Positions 18,034 through 25,036 of a stretch of DNA of 64,000 nucleotides are shown one piece after another; position 1 is the first letter of the stretch, and each line of letters begins with the position of its first letter. Under the pieces are notes generated by a model. It had not been told where the DNA came from, did no database searches, and worked only from the letters and a program-made list of their open reading frames with translations. Where the stretch lies: contig DATCMB010000004.1 of NCBI GenBank assembly GCA_036563615.1, positions 288,071 to 352,070 on the forward strand, written 5' to 3'. Source of the stretch: Candidatus Binatia bacterium. Its GTDB lineage: Bacteria > Desulfobacterota > Binatia > UBA12015. Both the position numbers and the translations under genes were made by a program.

Positions 18034-18882
18034 ATGGACTACGCGGGCAAGGTGGTGGTCGTCACCGGGGCCTCGTCCGGGATCGGTCGGGTGACGGCGC
18101 GCGCGTTCGCGCGCCGAGGCGCCGTGGTGGTCGGCGTCGCGCGCCGCGGCGACCTGCTCGCGTCGCTGACCGAAGAGTGCCGCGCCGACTCGCCGGACTC
18201 CTTCCACCTGCAGGGCGACCTCGGCGAGCGCGCGTTCGCCGAGCACGTGATCGACGAGACCGTGCGGCGCACGGGTCGCATCGACGTGCTGGTCAACAAC
18301 GCGGCGATCTCGAAGCACAAGCACGTCCTGCACACCGCGGCGGACGAGGCCGAGCTCGTCCTGCGCGTCAATTTCCTTTCCTGCGTGTGGACGACGTTCG
18401 CCGCGATCCCCTACATGCTCGCGCGCGACGGCGGCACGATCGTCAACGTGTCGTCGTTCGCGGCCAAGGTCGCGCCGCCGCGCGAAGCGCTCTACGCCGC
18501 GTCGAAGGCGGCGCTGAACGCGTTCAGCGAAGGCCTCTGGAGCGATCTCGCCGGCTCGGGCATCCACGTCGCGCTGGTCAACCCGGGACCGATCGACACC
18601 GAGATCTGGGAGAAGGAGGACGAGCCGCCGGCCTACGACGGCAAGAAGCACCCGCCCGAGATCGTCGCCGACGCGATCTTCGAGGCGATCGAGAAGCGTC
18701 TCTACGAGGTCACGGTGCCGCGGCGCAGCCCGCAGCTGGTCACGGCGCGGCTGCTGCGTCTGGTCGCGCCGTCCGTGCTGCGCGCGGGCATGGCGCGGAT
18801 GGATCCGGTGCCGCGCGAGCTCATCGAGCGGGCGCGCGAGCGCGCGCGTCGCGGCAAGAGGCTCGGCGAGGTCGACGAGTGA
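18034..18882 (+). CDS. SDR family NAD(P)-dependent oxidoreductase
   Basis: A 282-aa SDR with TGASSGIG, the middle motif VLVNNAAISKH, the catalytic Ser of NVSSFAAK and YAASKAALN (YxxxK). Arg residues just after the second strand (GVARRGDLL) suggest NADP(H). The C-terminal extension (about 190-282, ending RGKRLGEVDE) is longer than in minimal SDRs and resembles the DltE/YqjQ-like group. It starts 34 bp after the sigma factor stop and ends 4 bp before the amidohydrolase, so all are likely one transcript. Substrate unknown. Confidence 0.88.
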   Translation: MDYAGKVVVVTGASSGIGRVTARAFARRGAVVVGVARRGDLLASLTEECRADSPDSFHLQGDLGERAFAEHVIDETVRRTGRIDVLVNNAAISKHKHVLHTAADEAELVLRVNFLSCVWTTFAAIPYMLARDGGTIVNVSSFAAKVAPPREALYAASKAALNAFSEGLWSDLAGSGIHVALVNPGPIDTEIWEKEDEPPAYDGKKHPPEIVADAIFEAIEKRLYEVTVPRRSPQLVTARLLRLVAPSVLRAGMARMDPVPRELIERARERARRGKRLGEVDE

Positions 18883-18886
18883 GGCC

Positions 18887-20500
18887 ATGACGGGGAGAAC
18901 CATCGGGAGCGGCGGGACGCGCCGTCGTTTTCTCTTGACCAACGCGCGCGTGCTGACGATGGACGACGCGCGCCCGACGGCACGCGCGGTGGCGATCGAG
19001 GGCGAGAGCATCGTCGCGGTCGGCGACGACGACCTCGCGCGCGCCCATCCCGACGCCGAGGTGCGCGACCTCGGCGGGCGCATCCTCGTGCCGGGCTTCA
19101 TCGACGCGCACAACCACCTGTCGATCGCGGCGCTGCACCCGCTGTGGGCGGATCTGAGCGGCGTCGGCACGCTCGAGGAGCTGCGCGCGGCGCTCGCCGA
19201 GCAGGCGGCGCGCGAGCCCGACGCCGAGTGGATCCGCGGCTTCGGCTGGAACGAGGCGAACGGCCTCACGCTCGACCGCAGCGACCTCGACGCGCTCGGC
19301 TTCACGCGCCCGGTGATCGTCGTGCACTTCACGCTGCACCAGGCGGTCGTGTGCTCGCGCGGGCTCGACGCGCTCGGCATCGGCCGCACGACGCCGGACC
19401 CGCCGGGCGGCGAGATCCCGCGCCGCGCCGACGGCGAGCCGACGGGCCTGCTCGTCGAGCGCGCGTGGAGCGACGCGCACGCGCGCTCGATCGCCGCCTA
19501 CCGCGACCCGGCGCGCTGGGCCGATCTCTTCGTCGCGCGCGCCAAGGCGCTGCTGCGCGACGGCATCACCTGCGTGCACGACGCCGCCTGCTCGCCGGAA
19601 GCGGAAGAGATCTACCGCAGGCTCGCGCGCGAACGTCGGCTGCCGCTCTCGGTGCTCGCGATGCCGCACGCCGCGGCGCTCCTGTCGCGGCTCGATCCGT
19701 CGCGCCTCGACGGTCCGCCGACCGGCGAGGGCGACGCGTGGCTGCGCGTCGGCCCCGTCAAGCTGTTCGCCGACGGCGGCGCCGCGCCCGCGATCGACGT
19801 GCAGGTCGGCGGCGCGCCGCTCGCGCTCGGCATCTCGTTTCCCGGCCTGCGCGAGGACGCCGAGCGCATCGCGGCGCGCGGCTTCGGGGTCGCGGTGCAC
19901 GCGATCGGCAACCTCGGGCTCGAGCTCGCGCTCGACGCCTTTCGCGCCGTGCGCCGCGTGTCGCGCGACGCCGACCTGCGGCTGCGCGTCGAGCACGCGA
20001 TGCTCGCGTCGCCCGAGCAGATGGCCGAGCTCGCCGCGCTGGGGCTCGTCGGCGTCGTGCAGCCGGGCTTCGTCGATCACGTCGGGCGAGCGGTGGTCGA
20101 CGTCCGCTTCGACCGCGAGACCTGGCTGCCGTTCGCGGACCTCGCCCGCGCCGGCGTGCGCCTCGCGGCGTCGTCGGACGACCCGTGCGCGTTCCACGAG
20201 CCGCTCCTCACCTCGGCGCGCGGCACGACGCGCCGCTGCGGCACGGGCCAGATCGTCGGCCCCGAGCAGGCGCTGCCCTACGAGGAGTGGCTGCGCGCGT
20301 ACACCGCCGGCGCGGCGTACGCCGGCGGCCAGGAGTACGAGCGCGGCCGCATCGCGCCCGGGCTGCGCGCCGACCTGGTCGTGCTCGAGGGCGAGCTCGA
20401 CGCCGAGCATCCGCCACGCGTCGCCGAGACCTGGGTCGCGGGTCGCTGCGCGTGGTCGGCGCGCGACGAGGACGACGCCTCGGCAACCACCGCACGCTGA
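18887..20500 (+). CDS. amidohydrolase family protein (YtcJ-like, amidohydrolase_3)
   Basis: A 537-aa metal-dependent hydrolase. The N-terminal composite sheet leads to VPGFIDAHNHLS, the HxH metal site of the family. Later come HDAACS, KLFADGGAAPAIDVQV, the conserved VAVHAIGNLGLEL, RVEHAMLASPEQM (third His) and the metal Asp in AASSDDPCA. The end (ITP-type region near RGRIAPGLRADLVVLEGEL) is the usual cytosine-deaminase/imidazolonepropionase-like tail. These enzymes hydrolyse amide, lactone or ring bonds, and the substrate is not predictable. Start ATG at 18887, 4 bp after the SDR stop. Confidence 0.88.
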   Translation: MTGRTIGSGGTRRRFLLTNARVLTMDDARPTARAVAIEGESIVAVGDDDLARAHPDAEVRDLGGRILVPGFIDAHNHLSIAALHPLWADLSGVGTLEELRAALAEQAAREPDAEWIRGFGWNEANGLTLDRSDLDALGFTRPVIVVHFTLHQAVVCSRGLDALGIGRTTPDPPGGEIPRRADGEPTGLLVERAWSDAHARSIAAYRDPARWADLFVARAKALLRDGITCVHDAACSPEAEEIYRRLARERRLPLSVLAMPHAAALLSRLDPSRLDGPPTGEGDAWLRVGPVKLFADGGAAPAIDVQVGGAPLALGISFPGLREDAERIAARGFGVAVHAIGNLGLELALDAFRAVRRVSRDADLRLRVEHAMLASPEQMAELAALGLVGVVQPGFVDHVGRAVVDVRFDRETWLPFADLARAGVRLAASSDDPCAFHEPLLTSARGTTRRCGTGQIVGPEQALPYEEWLRAYTAGAAYAGGQEYERGRIAPGLRADLVVLEGELDAEHPPRVAETWVAGRCAWSARDEDDASATTAR

Positions 20501-20554
20501 GCGTTCGCGCCGCCCCGTTGCGCCGGCCCGGCGATGCGGCAAGGATCGCGCGTG

Positions 20555-21340
20555 ATGGCGCACGATCCGTGGAACCCGGCGCAGTACGAGCGCTTCGCCG
20601 CCGAGCGGCGCCAGCCGTTCGACGACCTGCGCGCGCTGATCGAGCCGGAGCCCGCGATGCGCGTCGTCGACCTCGGCTGCGGCACGGGCGAGCTCACCGC
20701 CGAGCTGCACGCGTCGCTCGGCGCGCGCGAGACGCTCGGCATCGATCGCTCGGCGCGCATGCTCGAGCGCAGCACGCAGTTCGTGCGCCCCGGGCTGCGC
20801 TTCGCGCCCGGCGACATCGCGACCTTCACCGCGGACGCCGAGTGGGACCTCGTGTTCTCCAACGCGGCGCTGCACTGGGTCGGCGAGCACGAGGAGCTGA
20901 TCCCGCGGCTTGCGGCCGCGCTCGCTCCGGGCGGACAGCTCGCGATCCAGGTGCCGGCGAACTTCGACCACGCCTCGCACGTCGTCGCCGCGCAGCTCGC
21001 CGCGGAGGAGCCGTTCGCGTCCGCGCTCGAGGGGCGTCCGCTGCGTCTCGCAAGCGTGCTCGCGCCCGAGGCGTACGCCACCCTGCTCGACCGCTGCGGC
21101 TTCGCGCGCCAGCACGTGCGCCTGCAGGTCTACGGACACCACCTCGCGTCGCGCGACGAGGTGGTCGAGTGGGTGCGCGGCACGACGCTGACGGCCTACG
21201 AGCAAGCGCTGCCGCAGGGGCTGTTTCCGCTCTTCCTCGAGCGCTACCGCGAGCGGCTGCTGCCGCGGCTGCCCGACACGCGACCGTTCTTCTACCCCTT
21301 CAAGCGCCTGCTGCTGTGGGCGCGCCGGGCGAAGGCGTGA
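20555..21340 (+). CDS. tam: class I SAM methyltransferase, trans-aconitate 2-methyltransferase-like
   Basis: A 261-aa methyltransferase. The N-terminus DPWNPAQYERFAAERRQPFDDLRA closely follows the Tam pattern (WNP.LY..F..ER.RP), motif I is VVDLGCGTGELTAEL, the acidic end of strand 2 is LGIDRS, and motif IV is DLVFSNAALHWV. Tam methylates trans-aconitate, a toxic by-product of the citric acid cycle. The ATG at 20555 was preferred over 20534 because AAGGA lies about 9 nt upstream and family similarity starts there. Its stop overlaps the pyruvate kinase start (GTGA). It could be a related small-acid methyltransferase instead. Confidence 0.8.
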   Translation: MAHDPWNPAQYERFAAERRQPFDDLRALIEPEPAMRVVDLGCGTGELTAELHASLGARETLGIDRSARMLERSTQFVRPGLRFAPGDIATFTADAEWDLVFSNAALHWVGEHEELIPRLAAALAPGGQLAIQVPANFDHASHVVAAQLAAEEPFASALEGRPLRLASVLAPEAYATLLDRCGFARQHVRLQVYGHHLASRDEVVEWVRGTTLTAYEQALPQGLFPLFLERYRERLLPRLPDTRPFFYPFKRLLLWARRAKA

Positions 21341-22770
21341 CGGCGAGCGGCGCCGCGCGACCTCGCGTCAAGATCGTCGCCACGATCGGACCGGCGACGC
21401 GCTCGCCCGCGGCGATCGACGCGCTGCTCGAGGCCGGTCTCGACGTCGCGCGCGTCAACTGCGCGCACGCGACCGGCGACGCGCTGCGCGCGACGATCGC
21501 GCTGCTGCGCGAGCGCGCCGCGCGCGCCGGCAGCCCGCTCGCGATCCTCGCCGACCTCGCGGGGCCGAAGCTGCGCGTCGGCGCGGTCGTCGGCGGCGCG
21601 GTCGAGCTCGAGCCGGGACACGAGCTGACGCTGACCACCGATGACGTGCTCGGCGACGCGACGCGCGTGTCCGTCAACTACGCCGGCCTGCCGGGCGACG
21701 TCGCGCCGGGCATGACGGTGTTCCTGAACGACGGCCTCCTGCGGCTGCGCGTGCTCGAGGTGCGCGGCCACGACGTGCGCACGCGCGTCGAGGCGGGCGG
21801 GACGCTGAGCGACCGCAAGGGGCTCACGCTGCCCGACGCGGGCACGTCGCTGCCGTCGCTCACCGACAAGGACTGGCGCGACCTCGACGTCGTGCTCGAC
21901 GCGGGCGTCGACTACGTCGGGCTGTCGTTCGTGCGCGCGCCGAGCGACGTCGTCGAGCTGCGCGAGGGCATCCGCGCGCGCGGCGGCGACGCCCTGGTGG
22001 TCGCCAAGATCGAGAAGCGGCAAGCGGTCGAGCGCCTCGAGGAGATCGTGCGGGTCGCCGACGCCGTCATGGTGGCGCGCGGCGACCTCGGCGTCGAGTG
22101 CCCGATCGAGAGCGTGCCGCTGCTGCAGAAGAAGATCATCGCGCTTTGCCGCCGCGTCGGCACGCCGGTGATCACCGCGACGCAGATGCTCGAGTCGATG
22201 GTCGCGAGCCCGCTGCCGACGCGCGCCGAAGCGACCGACGTCGCGAACGCCGTCCTCGACGGCACCGACGCCGTCATGCTGTCGGCCGAGACCGCGATGG
22301 GGCGCTACCCGACCGAGGTCGTGCGCACCATGCGCCGCATCATCCTCGAAGCGGAGCGCTACGCGCCCGCGCCGCCCGACCCGACGCACCTGCCGCTCGA
22401 CACGCTCGCGATCCCGGATGCCGCCGCGCGCGGCGCCGCGCTCGCCGCGGAAGCTTGCCGCGCCGACGCAATCGTGAGCTTGACGCAGAGCGGGCTCTCG
22501 GCGCGCGCCCTCGCCCGCTGGCGCCCGCGCCAGCCGCTCATCGCGGTGACGACCAGCGATCGGATCTGCCGGCGGCTCAACCTCGTGTGGTCGGTGCGGC
22601 CGCTCGCGATCGGCGACTTCGGCAACGACTTCGACGGCGCGGTCGCCCGCATCAAGAGCCTGCTGCGCGAGCGGCTCGGGCTACCGGCGGGCGCGCAGGT
22701 GGTACTCACCGCGGGTCTGCCGTTCGGCGAGCACGCGAGCACCAACACGGTGCGCATCGAGGTGCTCTAG
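21337..22770 (+). CDS. pyk: pyruvate kinase, K+-independent type by signature
   Basis: The enzyme transfers phosphate from PEP to ADP in the last step of glycolysis. From the GTG at 21337 it is 477 aa, normal for the family. Visible are VKIVATIGPATRS, the catalytic Lys region VAKIEKRQAVE, MVARGDLGVE, KKIIALCRRVGTPVITATQ and the signature RAEATDVANAVLDGTDAVM. The usual GPE of the TKGPEIR motif reads GPK (K78), the Glu-to-Lys change known from enzymes that do not need K+. The Ser that binds K+ in NFSHG is Ala (NCAHA). The C-terminal effector domain is present. The start overlaps the methyltransferase stop. Confidence 0.93.
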   Translation: MTASGAARPRVKIVATIGPATRSPAAIDALLEAGLDVARVNCAHATGDALRATIALLRERAARAGSPLAILADLAGPKLRVGAVVGGAVELEPGHELTLTTDDVLGDATRVSVNYAGLPGDVAPGMTVFLNDGLLRLRVLEVRGHDVRTRVEAGGTLSDRKGLTLPDAGTSLPSLTDKDWRDLDVVLDAGVDYVGLSFVRAPSDVVELREGIRARGGDALVVAKIEKRQAVERLEEIVRVADAVMVARGDLGVECPIESVPLLQKKIIALCRRVGTPVITATQMLESMVASPLPTRAEATDVANAVLDGTDAVMLSAETAMGRYPTEVVRTMRRIILEAERYAPAPPDPTHLPLDTLAIPDAAARGAALAAEACRADAIVSLTQSGLSARALARWRPRQPLIAVTTSDRICRRLNLVWSVRPLAIGDFGNDFDGAVARIKSLLRERLGLPAGAQVVLTAGLPFGEHASTNTVRIEVL

Positions 22771-22814
22771 CGTCCCCCGCGCACGCAGCCGCCGCGGCGG
22801 ACGCGCAGCGGACC

Positions 22815-23195
22815 TCACACGAGCGTCAGCTCGTCGATCCGGAAGGTCGCGCGCTGCCCGATGCCGAACCACGACGCGATTCGCGCCGGCCAGTACTTCG
22901 CCGCCATGCCGCGGCGGATGCGCTCGTGCGCGGCGGGATCCGACGTGACCTCGCGAAAGCGCCCGCGCAGCCGGGCGTCGCGGAACACGAGCTCGACCTC
23001 GCCCGCGGCGCGGGCGTTGCGCACCCAGTTGCGCGTCGCGTCGAGCGTGCCGATGCCGATCGCGCCGTCGTCGACGACGAACCAGATCGTCACCTCGCGC
23101 GGTTGACCCGTCTTGCGACCGCGCGTCACCAGGCGCACGGTCTTCTCGCGCGCGATGCGCGCAAGGGCGTTCTGGACGTCGTTTGACGTGCTCAT
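22815..23195 (-). CDS. DUF385/Ddn-like deazaflavin (F420)-dependent reductase family protein
   Basis: A 126-aa split-barrel protein. The block VTRGRKTGQPREVTIWFVVDDG, then NWVRNARAAGEVELVFRDARLRGRFREV, matches the Ddn/DUF385 pattern (TxGRKTGxPR... NPRW..N). Such proteins bind F420 or a flavin and reduce quinones or nitro compounds. Its ATG at 23195 is 28 bp from the divergent phosphatase ATG, so the two genes share a very short control region. Whether this organism makes F420 cannot be told here. FMN binding is the alternative. Confidence 0.75.
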   Translation of the reverse strand: MSTSNDVQNALARIAREKTVRLVTRGRKTGQPREVTIWFVVDDGAIGIGTLDATRNWVRNARAAGEVELVFRDARLRGRFREVTSDPAAHERIRRGMAAKYWPARIASWFGIGQRATFRIDELTLV

Positions 23196-23213
23196 CGAAA
23201 CAGGCCCTATACT
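23183..23213 (+). promoter_or_regulatory. sigma-70-like promoter giving a near-leaderless PP2C transcript
   Basis: TTGACG (23183-23188) and TATACT (23208-23213) are separated by 19 bp. Transcription would start around 23219-23221, only 3-5 nt before the ATG at 23224, leaving no room for a ribosome-binding site. The -35 box lies inside the first codons of the divergent gene. The boxes match consensus well but the spacing is 1-2 bp longer than ideal. Confidence 0.45.
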
Positions 23214-23223
23214 CCCGGCGCCA

Positions 23224-24081
23224 ATGCGGTTCGAGAGCTGGTCGAAGACCGACATCGGGCTGGTCCGCGAGACCAATCAGGACCACGTCGGCTGCTATCC
23301 CGAGATCGGTCTGTACGTCGTCGCGGACGGCATGGGCGGTCACGCCGACGGCGAGGTCGCGAGCCGCATCGCCGTCGAGACCCTGCACGAGGCCTACGCC
23401 GGCGACGACGACACCCTGCCCGGCCGCACGCTGCCGCAGCTCCCGGCGGCGTCGTCCGGTCCGCTCGCCTGGCTCTCCCGCCTGAAGCGCAGCTGGACGG
23501 AGAAGGCCGAAACCAAGGCCGAGGAGAGCGACGAGGACGGCGGCGAGCGCGACGTCGCGCGCCTCGAGGCCGCGGTGCAGAACGCGAATCGGCGCATCTT
23601 CGACCTCGGCCACGAAGGCGGCGGACCCGCGACGCGCGCCATGGGCACCACCGTGATCGCGCTCGTCGCGTCACCGTCGGCGCGGCGGGTGGCGTGGGCG
23701 CACGTCGGCGACAGCCGGCTCTACCGCCTGCGCGACGGCAAGCTCGAGCTGCTCACCGCCGACCACACGCGCTTCGGCGAGCCCTACCGCGCGGGCGGCC
23801 CGGTGCCGCTCGACCTGCCGCACACCAACCAGCTCGTCCTCGCGCTCGGCGTCGAGCGCTCGGTGCCGGTCTCCGTCGGCTCCGACGCGGTCCGCCCGGG
23901 CGACGTCTTCCTGCTCGCGAGCGACGGCATCACCGGGCTCGTCCCGCCGGAGCGGATCGCGCAGATCCTGCGCGACATGCGCTCGCCCGCGGAAGCCGGC
24001 GAGGAATTGATCCGGCTCGCGCTCGCCGCCGGCGGCAGCGACAACGCGAGCGCGGTCGTGCTGCGCGCGGTGGAAGACTGA
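23224..24081 (+). CDS. PP2C family serine/threonine protein phosphatase (PrpC/Stp-like)
   Basis: A 285-aa metal-dependent phosphatase. Motifs in order are DIGLVRETNQDHVG, YVVADGMGGHADGEVAS (metal Asp), MGTTVIAL, AHVGDSRLYRLRDG, LTADHT, FLLASDGITGLV and GGSDNASAVVL, the complete bacterial PP2C set. About 60 residues of low-complexity, charged sequence (roughly 60-120, Lys/Glu/Asp-rich with a Pro-Ala stretch) are inserted before MGTT and are unusual. It would reverse Hanks-type kinase phosphorylation, but no kinase gene is nearby. The ATG at 23224 is the first that keeps the conserved N-terminus (MRFESWSKTDIGLVRETNQD). Confidence 0.92.
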   Translation: MRFESWSKTDIGLVRETNQDHVGCYPEIGLYVVADGMGGHADGEVASRIAVETLHEAYAGDDDTLPGRTLPQLPAASSGPLAWLSRLKRSWTEKAETKAEESDEDGGERDVARLEAAVQNANRRIFDLGHEGGGPATRAMGTTVIALVASPSARRVAWAHVGDSRLYRLRDGKLELLTADHTRFGEPYRAGGPVPLDLPHTNQLVLALGVERSVPVSVGSDAVRPGDVFLLASDGITGLVPPERIAQILRDMRSPAEAGEELIRLALAAGGSDNASAVVLRAVED

Positions 24082-24151
24082 GCGCGCGCGACGCGCGTGC
24101 GGACGCTGCGCGTGCGCCGAGGGCGTACGGCCGGAGCGCGCCGGGTGCGCG

Positions 24152-25015
24152 TCAGCCGATCTTCGTCAGGTGGCGACGCTTCGCCGCCGCGCGCGAGCGC
24201 CGCTCGGGGTGCGGCATCTCGGCGTCGAGCTCGGCGCCGCGCTTGCGGTTCCAGGTCTCGACGTCGTGGAACACCGCCATGGTGTCGGCGCGCAGGCCGA
24301 GGCGCAGCGTCTCGAGGCCGATCACGTCGGTGGTGGCGATGTTGCCGAGGTTCACTTCGGGTCCGAGCTTGCGCACCATGAAACACTGCTGCGCGCGCTG
24401 CGGGGCCTCGAAGATCAGGTCCGCCGGATCGACCTTGGCGATGATCTCGTCGATCAGACCGGCGCGCACCTCGCCCGAGCCGAAGTAGAGCCCGACCGTG
24501 CCGCTCTCGCGCGCCTCGCAGATCACCTTCCAGGCGCCGGCGTCGAGGTCCGACTGGATGAGCTCGACCCAGCGGAAGGGCGGGATGATCTTCTCCGAGT
24601 CCTTGCTGCCGACCTCGGAGAGCACGGTGAACTCCTTCGCGAGCTGGCGAATGTACTTCGCCTTCTCCTTCATCGTCAGGTCGATGACGCCGTTCGAGAT
24701 CTCGACGTGCGTCACGCCGAAGCTGCGCACCATGTCGCGGTAGGCGTCGAAGCGGCCCTGCAGGATCGCGACCTCGAGCAGCGTACCGCCGAAGCACACC
24801 GGGATGCCGGCCGCGCGGTACATCTCGATCTTCTCGCGGATGTTCTGGGTCACGTAGCCGGTGCCCCAGCCGAGCTTGACGATGTCGATGTAGTCCGAGC
24901 AGGTCGCGAGCAGGTCCTCGACCTGCCGGAGACCGAGGCCCTTGTCGATGACGTGGCTCACGCCGACGTCACGCGGCTTGGCGCTGCGCGGGGGGAGATT
25001 GAGGAGGTCAAGCAT
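24152..25015 (-). CDS. comA: phosphosulfolactate synthase (ComA/XcbB1-like)
   Basis: ComA adds bisulfite to PEP to give phosphosulfolactate, the first step of coenzyme M synthesis in methanogens and in Xanthobacter (XcbB1). The 287-aa protein has the full family pattern: VIDKGLGLRQVEDLL, DIVKLGWGT (41-52), PVCFGGTLLEVA (72-83), VEISNGVIDL, VLSEVGSKD (131-139), WKVICEARESG and LIFEAPQ. A Lys/Arg-rich tail of about 20 residues is extra. It is the last gene of a minus-strand unit, 21 bp after the aspartase/fumarase-superfamily lyase, the same partner as in bacterial coenzyme M operons. Other bacteria use ComA homologues for sulfolactate production, so the end product is not fixed. Confidence 0.9.
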   Translation of the reverse strand: MLDLLNLPPRSAKPRDVGVSHVIDKGLGLRQVEDLLATCSDYIDIVKLGWGTGYVTQNIREKIEMYRAAGIPVCFGGTLLEVAILQGRFDAYRDMVRSFGVTHVEISNGVIDLTMKEKAKYIRQLAKEFTVLSEVGSKDSEKIIPPFRWVELIQSDLDAGAWKVICEARESGTVGLYFGSGEVRAGLIDEIIAKVDPADLIFEAPQRAQQCFMVRKLGPEVNLGNIATTDVIGLETLRLGLRADTMAVFHDVETWNRKRGAELDAEMPHPERRSRAAAKRRHLTKIG

Positions 25016-25036
25016 CGTCCTTCTCCTGCTTCTTCT

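Noticed and set aside
22789..22800. CCGCCGCGGCGG palindrome between two converging genes as a terminator
   Set aside because: It has no room for a loop and no T-run; such words are common at this G+C content.
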